Shown here: positions 33,556 through 46,484 of the stretch, piece after piece
Numbering within the stretch: the stretch's first letter is position 1
Layout: every line of letters begins with the position of its first letter
Source of the DNA: Manduca sexta
Lineage: Eukaryota; Arthropoda; Insecta; Lepidoptera; Sphingidae
NCBI RefSeq assembly: GCF_014839805.1
Contig: NC_051132.1
Span: forward strand, 4,092,001 to 4,156,000
DNA: 64,000 bases
Reading direction: 5' to 3'
Translations under genes and position numbers: made by a program
Notes under the pieces: model-generated
Database searches by the model: none
The model's input: the letters and a program-made list of their open reading frames with translations, nothing else
What the model was told of the DNA's origin: nothing

Positions 33556-36500
33556 TTATGTTGACAATTTGAATTTGTTCCACTATCCCTGTGTGAACTA
33601 TACAAAACTATTACATGTGATTCATCTCACGTCCGCTATCAGAACACGAATGTTAGATAATTGTGGGGCTTGAAAATATGAATTATTTCGCAATAAATAA
33701 ACTGGGCTAAATGTTTATTAAGAGTGTATTATTATATTAACATTTTAATTAATTTAGGAAATATTAATGTTATTACATTATGTCACTTCATTTGTGTACA
33801 ATTTCTTATTCGTAAATAGTTATAATTATACATGTACTAACTTATTGACTTATTTGAATCTAACAAAATATTGTGTATTAGCTGACACGCACAAAATTAT
33901 TAATTAAATTACTAATCAATACAACATTTATTACTTCCAAACATTCCTACACTAAAGTCTAGATATTTTTATACACTAAAATAAAATCGCCACATTATTT
34001 CACAATAAAATTAATTCTTACTCAAAACTTGTGTATTGAACTACAAATTCCAAAAACAAACGATAGTTAAAAATCTTAACGTGTGAACTCTGAGTACTAG
34101 TATGTTTAATTAAAAATCCTAACGTCTTAATACTGTATGCCAGTATGTTCTACCGCAAATATTTGCTTCGTTATTAGGCACAATAAATTAATCATAACAC
34201 GAATCTTAGATATATGCAAGTAATATTAGCACAAACAAACACCCGGAACAGATTGATCGATTGGCTTCAGCTAACTGATTTATTGCTATACTAACATAAC
34301 ATACTACTGTAGTTGCTTGAACTGCCTTCCTCTTCGGTGCATTTGATTTTTAATTTGTTAATACAATATTTATTCTAATATACAATTGACAATAAGAACT
34401 TAATTCTGATGGTATGAATTTTTCAATGACATATTGAACTAGGAAATATTGTAAATTTAAATAAATAAAACGTAAATTAGCTTTTGGATTTCCTATAAAC
34501 AATAACTTAACAATAAAATTAATAATAAATACTAAATAATCATATAAACTTTAAAAATATTCTTTATAACAGATTATTTTAATGATTTGCGGTCTAAAAA
34601 CCATCACGAAAAAACAAATTAAATTACCATAACAGAGACTTAACAACAAGCGATTTCGAAATCGTAAAATTAACATATCAGTAAGATGATTAACTATTTT
34701 TCACACCTCCAAAAACATACGAAAAATATTTTTCCTCTAAAAACTTAAACTAGAGATGACCCACACAATACCTCCGTGACCCGCTTCATTCTTTTGTTTG
34801 ACTGACACACTTTGTATCGCGGAAAAAGGAGATTTTGCTAATTTGCATTATAAAGAGATACAAATTAGCAGTCTGACTCATGTACGAAAAAATATGTGTG
34901 CCGATGACCTGCGCGCAGATCGACGTCGTATTCAGAGGTGTTTCGCTCTTATTAGACAATGCTTTCTCAGGCGTACACAAAATATAATTAGGCGGATATC
35001 TCTTTTAAAGGTTTTATGCATAATCAAATATGGAAAAGATTTAAAACAATTGTATTTTAGATTATTATAAGTATAGATTAAAAGTTAAATTTCGAATTTG
35101 TTAACAATATCAAGGGATTGGTTCACAACGTTTGAATAAATGCTACTCGCCAAAAATATAAGTCGACGAAATACAAAAGTCGCACTATAATTTATGCTTT
35201 TAAAGAAATGGTAATAAAATAAGTTCTACCTACCTTAGCTGTATAATATAATTACATCAAATAAAATTAACTTGAATCTTGTGAACAGGGCCTAAATTTT
35301 TACGCTTTAACGCGCGAATTAGACCCCAAGTTGGACTTTAAAGATTTTTAATAAAGCGAAATGTAATATTATATTTAAATGACATATATTATTTTATTGC
35401 ACAATATAGGTCAAGTAATCTTGGTCGGATCCGGTATATATCAAAGCATTCCAAAAGGCAAATTATAAGGATGTTGGAGAAAACCCAAACCACATTCCCT
35501 TTGTACGAAATACGATTACACGGAATAATCGGCAATACGTTTATGGAGAATAAAGGAATGTATGGAGGAAAACTGAAATTACACTGTCAACTTAAGAGCC
35601 ACTCATTCATCATTCACAGCTATAATTTAATAAAAGATTTAGAGTGTATCTCAAAGAGGACATTTATTAAGCTTTATATTAGACAAATCTAGACATATTG
35701 CCAAAAGATCGCGGAATGTTCCAGAACACCAATTAACAAACGATGCAAACGAGAATATCAAAGACAAAGTCAGCATTTACAGTGAAATAAATCTGACCAA
35801 AACAGATTTTTCTGGAAAATCATTTGTTTCCATACACAAATACCTGGGTTAACATTTATATTTCTGTATATACTGATTACTGATACCCACTTTCTTATGT
35901 TAATACGAATACAGATGGCCGTTGAAGCGTGGACAATTGCACTCAATAGCTTCCTGTACACTGCACGCGCACAATGCGCCCATTCACTAAATACATGGAC
36001 CAAATAAAAAATGTATGAAAAAATATTTCACGTTGAGACCCGTCGCTGAGAAGGGTTATGATTCCTCCGGGATTATCATTTCTGGAAGTCAGCGCCGGTT
36101 TCCTGAATTTTTGTTTGTTAAACCTTTTTTTGCAGTATAATATTGTCTAAATTAGTAATTACAATATTGTAGAACATAATAATATATTGCCGTTTTTTTT
36201 TAGTTAAGTAGATATTTCAACAGCAAATCATTTAATACATAAATTTTCATTTATGACGACATATTATTTCCGTTATATAATAAGGCATAACATAAAGGAC
36301 AGCAGCGTAAGTACATATTAGTTTAAGCCACTTGCTGGCAAGGAAGCGTACAGGCTCTAAGTAAATAAACACGTTAAGAGACCTTTCTCGTAACAAAACA
36401 CTTTTAACAAAAGCTATAACAGCGGACCTAATACTTACCTTAATCCCCTTAATCTTTTAAATAAATACTTTAAACTAGTTGAAAGAGCCACTTGAATACA

Positions 36501-38256
36501 ACTTGAATCTTCGAAGCCACCCATGGAAGGATTCCGTCACGTAATGTCATCCAGTTTTGCACCACTAGCCAGCAATTGTCATTTTAAATAGGACAATTTT
36601 CGTATTAAGTACACCATGAATAATTTTATTTTTTGGAGGTAAGTTATCTGGGACGGGAGATATGCTTGGACCAGTATGCGGCATTGAAAATTAAATTACA
36701 AGTGCATATAACTTTAGGCTGCATTAAGTAGGTATTTTAATTGATGAGAAATCCCTTGACATTTCTAGGTACTCTTGTAAACTGTCAGAATTTATAACTA
36801 TGGTATTGATTTCCAAATAAATGGATCGATTAATTCGTTTCTCGCTATCAGGAAGCAGTATTTTCGCGTCAACACGTCTGGAATAAATATTATTGGACCA
36901 AATTGTATACACGTGTTTCGATATTTAATATTTTTAGTGTGGTCAAATCCTTTGAAAAACATACTATTATGTTATTAGTTTATCAAAAACCGTTTTAATT
37001 TATAAGTTATATATTTTAAGCATTTTGAAATCCAATTCTTCGTAAAGCATTTTCGGCAATATAAAGCGAATACTGGCAACTAAAAAAAATAAAACTACAA
37101 TTGAACCTGACAGTACATTCAGTGCAATTTAAACACGATCATTAGTCAAAATCGCAATGTCAGTATACAAACATACTAAAAGTGTTCCAAATCCAAAATC
37201 TGTTACTTAAAAGACCATTTCTCATAAACATAAATTGTAAGCAAAGCAAACATCCACGATTCAGCCAAATTGTAATAAATGACATATCGCCGACACCGAA
37301 CATTGATCCAAACACTCGAACACGCATGAATGGAAGTTTGTATCGGAAGAGACCGATAATAAATGACAATACATGAGTTTAGCAAAGATAGATATGCTGG
37401 TATGTTTAGGTTAATCACCTTTATTGCTTAGTAGTTAAGGTTCAGTAATATTAAGGCTGTGCGTTTGCGAGGCGGTAATCGCGTCGATCAAGCACGCGTG
37501 ATGACACTTGGTCAGTGTGTGTAATGCGTGCGGTTAGTATTGTATGGAAAAGACTTTTCAATATTAAAGTTTATTCAACGTGGATTAACTGTAGTTTTAT
37601 TAATTATATTGTAAACTATGGATATATCTTTAGTACGCACAATCCGAAAATCCGTATTTTTCCCAATTAGGACGATTGCTTACACTACGCGTAAATACCA
37701 AGTACGATTTGTTTTTTTTGTTCGTATTGGTTTAAGTAAGGCATGTCTTTAACACAACATAATATCAATTTAGTGATAAAAAATAAAAAGTACCACAATG
37801 AAAAATTTCTTCACTGTTATGTGGATATATTTTGAAGAATATTTAAAAAAAAACCTATTTAAATATTAAATAAAACATTAATAGTAATTTTTTATTATAT
37901 TTTATTAGTGGAGGAAAAATAACAACTTTCTTTCACCTGTTAAGCACTGGAATATTAATCGCAATGCCCATTATTAAAAATAAAATACTTTATCAACTTT
38001 CTTCTTAACTATTTTAATAACCAAATGGAATTTTATGTGGATATAAAAAGTTTTGGAAATACAAAAATATTCTGCTATTAAAAGACTTGTTTTGGCTGTA
38101 TAGTAAGTACTAAATACATATATTTAAATATTATAAGTAGATGTTGATATCGCTCCGTCTGTATACTCGAAGTGCATAGCATACCATAAAGGGTGGCTGC
38201 TCGTCATTTGTTCTGAAGAAGCACAGTTTGTATCCCAATGTAAAATGAACAAACCC
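33556..38256. other. Largest nearly featureless block (4.7 kb)
   Basis: Strongly A+T-rich, with only chance frames (up to 90 codons at 34,798-35,070, with another frame on the other strand). A CpG-richer spot lies at 37,465-37,545 (CGCGTCGATCAAGCACGCGT) just before long A+T-rich sequence and might be regulatory. I see no repeat ends. Confidence 0.45.
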
Positions 38257-38621
38257 TACCCTCACCGACGGAATGTAATTGAACTATTTCTTTTACCCCC
38301 ACGAGTAGTATTTTTTTAGCCAAAAAACAAAGTGATAACTCATTAATTATGTTATAAAATAACATTTTTATTCGTATTATTAAAATGACAATATTTTAAA
38401 CACTTTTTACCTCGGCCTTCCATCTCGTTAGCCTCGCTCGCTATTTTACCCTCACCGACCGAATATAATTGAAGTATTTATTAAGCCCACACGAGCAGTA
38501 ATTTTTTAGCTAAAAAACAATGTGATACCTCATTGATTGTGTTATAAAATAGCATTTATATTTTAAATGACAATATTTTAAACTCCTTTTAAAACGGCCT
38601 TCTATCACGTTAGCCTCGCTC
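38257..38621. repeat. Tandem duplication, about 180-200 bp unit, two copies
   Basis: TACCCTCACCGACGGAATGT at 38,257 recurs as TACCCTCACCGACCGAATAT at 38,457. Both are followed by CACGAG(T/C)AGTA, TTTTTTAGC(C/T)AAAAAACAA, TTATAAAATA and TTAGCCTCGCTC in the same order. Identity is about 80 percent by eye; the second unit is shorter by small deletions. Nothing coding is seen. Confidence 0.85.
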
Positions 38622-39578
38622 TAAGCCCTGGTTCAACAAAGCCCACTCCACACTAAGGCGCCGTGTTCACGGAACATATTGGCCATCCATCATCGTATGC
38701 AATTGTGCTGTTCATTTTTGTCCGCGAGCGCACAATGTAATTTTTTCCTCAAAATACCCGGTGGTCACTCGAAATGCACGCACCTTGCGACTCATATTTT
38801 GCGACATATCCGCATTTTTTGCGAAATAGTGACGCTCTTCATTTTATCGATATTTGTTTTAAAATTTTATTTTCATGATGTTATTTATAAAGACTTTAAT
38901 TGAGATTTGTATCATTGGATATATTGGTAATGTTCGAATAAAATAAATTTGTAATGTTATGTGCTGACGTTTATGGGAATATGTACTTTAAATGTCAACT
39001 TCCTTGACCGTGTTTTGTCATAAAAATTATAATAATAACGCCTCAATTTCAGATATAGATCTTTTTATATTAATAACGTTATAACGAAAAATAACGTCTT
39101 AATATTTTAAAGTCTCATTAAATTTCTTAGTCATACAGCCCTCTAGTATATTTTAAATCCGTTGATCATTGATTGAGCAATTAAGCTAACAAACTTGTTT
39201 TGTGTGAATTATCATAGATTTTCTCACGACATGGAAATAGCACAGATTTATCGATATACGTCGACACCTAGCCTCCCTAGCAAACCCTTTAACACAAGCC
39301 CACTTATTCATAACTAATTTTGCGACAAAAAATCCTACAGCCATAGGCGGCGTGCTATGGGCTGAAACACTTTAATCCCTTATTTTTTCCGTAGACTGTG
39401 ACAGGCCGCTTGACCACATTGTGGGCATTCGAGATTTGACGAATGGACGCCACGTATGAGCCGGTATGGGTGGGAAAAAGTATTACATTATTTTAGTCAA
39501 AATATTTTTTTGTGAGGATATTTTATGCAGAAATTCCGTAAAGCAAAACAAAGCATTAAACAATGTTAAAACACTTTT
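38622..39578. other. No recognisable gene or repeat
   Basis: AAGGCGCCGTGTTCACGGAA at 38,656-38,675 contains a short inverted repeat (CCGTGTTCACGG). The 5' end of the Helitron whose 3' end is at 40,094 should lie in or near this block, but I cannot find a TC start with confidence. Confidence 0.4.
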
Positions 39579-40094
39579 TATCCCGGAAAATCCTATAACG
39601 GGAATTTTGAGAAGGTTATAGGCTACTTTGTATCCCGGAAAAATATACAACGGGAATTTTGAGAAGGTTATAGGCTACTTTGTATCCCGGAAAAATATAC
39701 AACGGGAATTTTGAGAAGGTTATAGGCTACTTTGTATCCCGGAAAAATATACAACGGGAATTTTGAGAAGGTTATAGGCTACTTTGTATCCCGGAAAAAT
39801 ATACAACGGGAATTTTGAGAAGGTTATAGGCTACTTTGTATCCCGGAAAAATATACAACGGGAATTTTGAGAAAGTTATAGGCTACTTTGTATCCCGGAA
39901 AAATATACAACGGGAATTTTGAGAAGGTTATAGGCTACTTTGTATCCCGGAAAAATATACAACGGGAATTTTGAGAAGGTTATAGGCTACTTTGTATCCC
40001 GGAAAAATATACAACGGGAATTTTGAGAAGGTTATAGGCTACTTTGTATCCCGGAAAACTCTTTGACGCTAGCGAAGCCGCGAGCAAAAGCTAG
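39579..40094 (+). mobile_element. Homogeneous 52-bp tandem array closed by a Helitron 3' end
   Basis: Nine full units start at 39,579, 39,631, 39,683, 39,735, 39,787, 39,839, 39,891, 39,943 and 39,995, with a partial tenth at 40,047. Each reads TATCCCGGAAAAATATACAA, CGGGAATTTTGAGAAGGTTA, TAGGCTACTTTG. Unit 1 differs slightly; the sixth has a single G-to-A change at 39,874. Directly after the array, GCTAGCGAAGCCGCGAGC (a short stem-loop) and AAAAGCTAG|T form a Helitron-type 3' terminus at 40,094. CCCGG...CCGGG-like ends (TCCCGG, CGGGAA) let each unit fold. The 5' end is not found. Confidence 0.85.
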
Positions 40095-42289
40095 TTTAAT
40101 AAAAAAGACATAGTTGAATATAAAGCTGTATTATATTACCCCATACTTTCTCGCATCCGTACACAATCACCTCAGGCGGGCCCGTGTCGATTTGCGAATT
40201 ATGAACATCTCTCGTTGTCGCGCATTGTCCTTCCGCCAGCTTTGCTGTCCGTCGCGCAGAACAACTTTATACAGGGTGATATAAAGTGGCAATCTAAGGA
40301 TTTTTATTTATTTATTTAACAAACCTTATTAAAATTAAGTGAAGGATAATATCGAACACATTGTGCTTCTTTAGGTGATACAAAGATAAAATAATGTAGA
40401 TGCACGTAACTAGGAAAAATAGTGTATATGTGGTTAACATAAAGTATATAAAACAAATCCCATAGAGACAAAATATTAATTCTTTATTTACGGTCTAATG
40501 TCGCGTACTAAAAATAATGAATTATTAACGTATGTATAAAATACTATCAGAACGTAATAATTTAACCATCTAAACGAACAGACCTTTCTTGTATTTGACA
40601 GACGATTTGGCTGTAAAATTATACCATTGAGCTAGTAAGCATCACTAAATAATATTTGTCTCACCGTATGCTTTCCGATTGGGTGATGTGGTCAAACAGC
40701 GACAAAGCCCTGATTGTCAATAATTTAGAAAAACAATGCCATATTATAGAGATTGCTCTTCAAATACCCACGTTGCTTAGACGCCTATCTTTAAAGACCT
40801 ACACATTTTATCTAGCATTTTGAATATAATAATATAATCTGTAAGCCCAACTTTATGATTAGTCAAAGTTTAGTCCAGTTGGAAATTCCAAACAGTTAAA
40901 TATTACTTATAAAGTAATATTTTGTATTACGCACACACACTTTAGGGTAATTAACATGTTTATTTTACTTGTAATTATGATTAATATACAATATAATAAC
41001 ATGTTCGAACCATATAGTAATGTTATTAAATTAGTATAATATTCTGTAATTTATGTCTGTTTCATTGGATTAGTAATATCTGCCTTTTAAACTCATAAGT
41101 TTACAAATTACGTAAATTGTATTTTCATTATTGTACACGAAATATTGTAACAATTGAGGATGGATTTTTTAAAAAAAAATAAAGCCTTCGTTTGATATAC
41201 ATATGTACCAAAAAATTCACTAATTACTTTATTTTAGAAAACTATAAGAATAGAACATGTGCGCAATACAAATCATATATTTAAAAAAAAACAATAAAAC
41301 ATAATAGAAATAAATTAATACCATTCATTAATTTATATTTTTTTTGCACTTTGAACTCTCAATGACATCCAACCACGCTTAGTCAATGAGTTTCTCAGAC
41401 GATTAGTAATAAAAATGGAAATATTGTTTATTTCTATTCTTTTTTGTAAATTACATTAGGTGTTAATAGATGAGGTTAGGTCATCGGTTTTTACTCCTCG
41501 ACCTACAAAACTATTAATTGACGCAAACAGATGACATACAAAACAATTTATAGCAACGGTTATACGCAAACAGAGAGAATTGTAAGTATTTTAGTAGAGT
41601 CATACTATTAGTGTTAAAAATAGCAATCCGTCGGCATGGCCCTGAGACGAGTCTTAAAGAAAACCTATGTGGGTTCATGTTGCATTTTCACCGTATTATC
41701 GCTGGCTATACTTCATTACGCGAAAAACGTCACAATATTGAGAAAATTATTTAAATTAACCGCCAAAAGTTTTCAGTTCTTTTCTAGCATAAACTTATTC
41801 ATACTATATTTTATGCCGTAAACTAAATACCCTGTATATATCTATCGGTCATTCATACAAGAACATATTTTTTTCCACCTTGTCTTCACAATCGGACAAC
41901 GCCGCTCCTACATTCACACAATATTAACTTACGACAAAAGGATTACAATCGACAATGGACACAAATGTGTGGTAGCAAATCGTTTTAATATTAATGATAC
42001 TTCGTACTGTTGTACATAAAATACGTCAAAACTTATTAATACCATGAGAAATTGCCTTTTTCGTTTTATATGTTTTTATCGTGTTCATGAGTCGCTCATA
42101 AACTATTTTATTGCTATATCAAGAATGATATGTCAAAAAAACCCGTTTAGGTTATAAATTATAAAAATTATTGTTCTCTAACTGTTCTATCACATATTAT
42201 AAAGTCATTTGTAGATTTTAAATAAATAATGTCATAATGTGACCAGGATAACTAAGTCAGATTTCAATACCTAGTTAAATGATATGTCG
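40095..42289. other. Mostly unrecognised; GC-richer spot and T-rich tail
   Basis: The 140 bp at 40,145-40,285 (CACCTCAGGCGGGCCCGTGT, CCGTCGCGCAGAACAAC) is GC-richer. TTTTTATTTATTTATTTAAC at 40,301-40,320 may begin a minus-strand LINE tail. A 61-codon plus-strand frame (41,636-41,821) encodes a hydrophobic stretch but has no other support. Confidence 0.4.
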
Positions 42290-42354
42290 AATCATGATCT
42301 AATTTGTATTTATTAAATATTTATTTTATTTAAAATACAAATTAGATCATGATT
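42290..42354. repeat. Perfect 22-bp inverted repeat, 22-nt spacer
   Basis: AATCATGATCTAATTTGTAT begins the left arm (42,290-42,311), and its reverse complement forms the right arm (42,333-42,354). The word TTGATCTAATTTGAATT follows directly as a third, direct copy of part of the arm. This could be a recent fold-back insertion or a tiny MITE. Confidence 0.8.
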
Positions 42355-44609
42355 TGATCTAATTTGAATTGTTTATATTGATAGAATAAAGTAAGGCGTC
42401 AATATTATCGTGAAAAAATGAAACGATTTAAGTCAAAATTAATGTTGATCTATCTTTCGGTGGTAAAAAATCACGAGCAATTATTACACAATTATAAACA
42501 GCGCGGCGGTGAAAATTCTTCAATAATTAAAGAAGTAATGAAGTTCCTTAACATTATGTTTTCATCATAAATTAAGGTTTTGTGTTTAAAAAATGTTCGT
42601 ATCAAAACATTTTGCTCCAAAACTTTTCTGTTTCAAAAATACTTCATGTAGCCTTATTAAAAACTATCGTATATTCAATAGTTTTCGACTTCAGCAGCGC
42701 TCTACTCATACCCTTAAATAATATTGTTCTTAAACCTCTAAATTATTTTGAGGAACTCTTATCCAAAACTATGAAATTGTATTTTGTTTTTGTTTTTATT
42801 CCTACCTCATAATAAGTTTAATTTATTGTAAATTATGTTTGTCATTTTGCCATACAAAAAAAACACCCAAACTAGGGCCAATAAATGTATATTTATAAAT
42901 ATGACGTTCTCAAGATCTCCCTCTTAAGTTGTAGATCGTATATCAGTCAAAAAAATATCTTTTTAATTGTCGCAACAAACTCGACCGGAAAATGTGCGGA
43001 CGCAAATCAATTTGAATTTTTAAACGTTAAAAAAATCACCATAAATCTCGTGGCTCGCATGCATAAGTACTGATATTATAATATCGTTCGTGCGTCTGTA
43101 ATATAAATGTTTATATAACATCTCATTATAATTACGTAACGTAATCTCTTTTTGTATTTCAATGTATTCTTTTGTATTTTTATTATTACATTTAAATTTC
43201 ATTAATGAATATCCGAACGCAGCCATGATTCTTGTGGCATTGTAGTTATTAATCAATGGTGCTTACTTACCATCAAGTAAATTTTATTTGATGACTGCTA
43301 TTTTTGGGTTTTAAATTAATATATTAAAAGCAATTAAATTTATATAATGTTATACAAGTATCATTTTCAGTGTTTTGCTATGTTGAGTGACATTAAAAGC
43401 CAAAGAAATCAAGTCAAATCCTAACCTAACCTAACCTAGGTCTATGCACAAAACATTATTTGTTTTTAACAGAAGTATAAAGGTAATATTATTAATTGTT
43501 AAACCCTGTACATTAAACGAGAAAATGCTTTTTTCTTACATGTTAATAAATTAATTTCGCCCACATCCGCCTTCCCAAACATCTCTCAAACATCCCTATT
43601 ACATATTAATCTGGCAGCATCGTATCCTGAACGTTGCGCATTTACAATTCTATATCAAGCGGACTCTATTTAAAAACCCATGTTTATTAATGAACAAAAT
43701 ACGGTTGTCAACACGGAGGCATATAGGAAAAGGAATTTTATATCGACGTTGCTTACCATCAAGGCTAATTTATTGTTTTAGGAAATAAAGTGGTTTCAAA
43801 CTATTCGTCGTTTCATTTTAATAATAATAAGGTGTATATCAGCGTGCAACGAAAAGTTTTAAATATCGTGTAATATAATAATTTATTAGCGTGTTGTCAG
43901 ATTATGACGCACAACCATTGCAAAAGGAATTCGCAGAGATTTTTATAATAACAAAACCCATAAAAAAATGTTTTTATATTAGGCGATTTTGAAATAGACA
44001 TGTTTTAAATATTCTTCTTATTTAAAATTTGAACTTTCTTTGCTGTACAAATAAGATGCCCTAAAGTAAGCTCAATCATTTTCCAAAGAGTTCGTTCACA
44101 CCAGTGAACTGAATAAATGTAAACAGTAAACACATTAAGCATTATTTCGCAAACTTCATCGTAGGGATTTATTTAGATTTATTAGTGGCCTTATTTTGGT
44201 ATATATTATTTTTATACGCTTATGCGCTCTGTTTGTCGAAATTTATTCTCATACAGCAGCCAGAAGGCTGAATATAGAGTCACTTATTTAATAAACGGCC
44301 CTGCTTTCATTTTATCTGAAAAATTATATAAACGAATAATTAGATTTACTTAGAATAGTTGTTGGTACTTACTAAAAGCCGCAGACGTGAATTTAATACT
44401 GGTCTTTGCTGCTCTTTGAACTAAGTAAAAACAAATGGCCTGTAGATGTTATAGTAATCATCTTACAATGAAAAATACATACTAGACAAGCGCCGAATTA
44501 AAACCTTTTTGAAGTTAATTAGGCGTGTGTAACCACTGTATTCAAATTACAGTTTAGTTTTCGTAGGTTTGATTTTTCAATTGTTTGTCATCTTTTATCG
44601 TATATATAA
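42355..44609. other. No recognisable gene
   Basis: A+T-rich DNA with chance frames of 62-78 codons (42,582-42,812; 42,885-43,073; 43,256-43,020). The one distinct item is the telomere-like motif at 43,420. Confidence 0.5.
43420..43438. repeat. Short interstitial telomere-like motif, (CCTAA)3CCTA
   Basis: CCTAACCTAACCTAACCTA is the C-rich strand of the usual insect telomere repeat (TTAGG)n. With under four units it may be chance or a relic of break repair. No telomeric retrotransposon is next to it. Confidence 0.6.
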
Positions 44610-45617
44610 CTAGCTTTTGCTCGCGGCTCCGCCCGCGTTATAAAGTTTTTCAGGCTAAAGTTTTCCGTTATCAAAATAGTAGTTTCCCGGGAGCCTTTGT
44701 TCTTCCCAGGGTCTCAAACTGTCTCCATACCAAATTTCATCTTAATACGTTAGGTAGTTTTTGAGTTTAACACGTTAAGGCAGACAGATGCAGCGGGGCT
44801 TTGTTATATTATTTAGAACTTTTAAGTGAAACAATCCCGTCATACATCATTGTTGCATAAATTTAACCGTTTACGCAGCGCAGGCAACGCAAGCTCTCAA
44901 AACTCATAATTTTCCCCGTTTTTGCAACATGTTTCATTACTGCTCCGCTCCTATTGGTTATAGCATGATGATATATAGCCTAAAGCACTCCAGGAACAAA
45001 GGGCTATCCAACACAAAAAGATTTTTTTCAGTTCAAACCGGTAGTTCCTGAGATTAGCCATTACTGCTCTGCTCCTATTGGTCATAGCGTGATGATATAT
45101 AACTTTGAGCACTACACAATCATATTAGTATTCATCTAAATATTTTTTTTTGAGTTAGAATCGGTAGTTCCTGAGATTAGCCATTACTGCTCCGCTCCTA
45201 TTGAATATAGCGTGATGATATATAGCCTATAGCTCTCCACGAACAAAGGGCTATCCAACGCAAAAAGAATTTTTCAGTTTAGACCGGTAGTTCCTGAGAT
45301 TAGCCATTACTGCCCCGCTCCTATTGGGTATAGCGTGATGATATATAGCCTATAGCACTCCACGAACAAAGGGCTATCCAACGCAAAAGAATTTTTCAGT
45401 TTGGACCGGTAGTTCCTGAGATTAGCCATTACTGCTCCGCTCCTATTGGGTATAGCGTGATGATATATAGCCTATAGCACTCCACGAACAAAGGGCTATC
45501 CAACGCAAAAAGAATTTTTCAGTTTGGACCGGTAGTTCCTGAGATTAGCGCGTTCAAACAAACAAACAAACAAACAAACAAACAAACAAACTCTTCAGCT
45601 TTATATAATAGTATAGA
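44610..45617 (-). mobile_element. Non-autonomous Helitron, full length (about 1.0 kb)
   Basis: On the minus strand it starts A|TCTATACTATTATATAAAGC at 45,617 and ends ...GAGCAAAAGCTAG|T at 44,610. The features match Helitrons: 5' TC, 3' CTRR, insertion between A and T, no target duplication, and a GC-rich short stem before the end. After the 5' end come nine TTTG units. Then come five tandem ~122-bp units (44,936-45,549), each with CTCAGGAACTACCGGT, GTTGGATAGCCCTTTG, CTATAGGCTATATATCATCA and ATAGGAGCGGAGCAGTAATG. A single-copy 3' part follows. No Rep/helicase is encoded. Confidence 0.87.
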
Positions 45618-46007
45618 TTTTCGACACTGACGCGTTTTTTATAGAAATTAATAAGTCGAAATGACGATACTTTGATATATTTTATTGAAATATACCCTTA
45701 ACTTCTTATGTGGGACAAAATATCATTCGCATATTGTCAATCACAACGGCTATTGATTTGAAAATACTGGACCCGTCGATGTTTATCACGAGTTCAATGC
45801 ACTTAACCTAGTTTCGTGAATGTAAATGTTTTTGATACGATATTTAGTGCGGCATCTAAACAAGTTTGGTGTGTTATCTTGACATGACCGTTAGGATGCT
45901 TCAAATCGCCAAATCATCATATTCATAAGCTCGATAAGCGAGTATCCTAGTAGTTCCTGTAAAATATCGATAGTTGTAAGACGATTTGACTTGAGCGATT
46001 ATCGAAA

Positions 46008-46130
46008 TAAAACTCGTTTCCGGATTATATCGCGTTTTTTTTTCTCGACGATTCGAAGACTTTACTGCCTTCATGGTCACGGGGCGGACTGAGGGTAGAT
46101 CAGTAAAGATAAGAAATCATTAAACGACAT
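46008..46130 (+). mobile_element. TIR element, family F, partial copy
   Basis: ATAAAACTCGTTTCCGGATT, TCTCGACGATTCGAAGACTT, TTCATGGTCACGGGGCGGAC and AAGAAATCATTAAACGACA keep the family order. The core is shortened so that AAGAAATCATTA, the outer right end of the 8.6-kb copy, follows directly. Confidence 0.6.
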
Positions 46131-46484
46131 ATTTTTCTAGAAAAATTTACTACGTTCATAACTCGCAAAAATCTAGATTCTAAATATGTCTATAACACAA
46201 TATCACAAAAAAGTCACTTAGCCGTCTATACTTTTCTATTACTAGTCCTAGGTACCACCACCATGTCTATGTCTGGCACCAAGCAGCAGGGGAATGCACT
46301 GTTGTGATCCGGTTAGAAGAACATTGTAGCTAGTGTACCTACTTAATGTTACGACTAACATCTAGTATCTTAGAGTGACGAGCGCAATGTAGTCTGGTTA
46401 CTGATTATAAGTGTTAGTGTCACTAATCATCAGGCGGGCAGCTCACTCGTCTCGTCATTAATTTAAATATATGAATCCCTTCTA

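Noticed and set aside
34786..35070. Overlapping open frames of 64 and 90 codons on opposite strands
   Set aside because: Neither has a recognisable domain; overlapping frames in non-coding DNA are expected.
39579..40046. CRISPR array, suggested by regular repeats
   Set aside because: The repeats are directly contiguous with no unique spacers and end in a Helitron terminus; it is a minisatellite.
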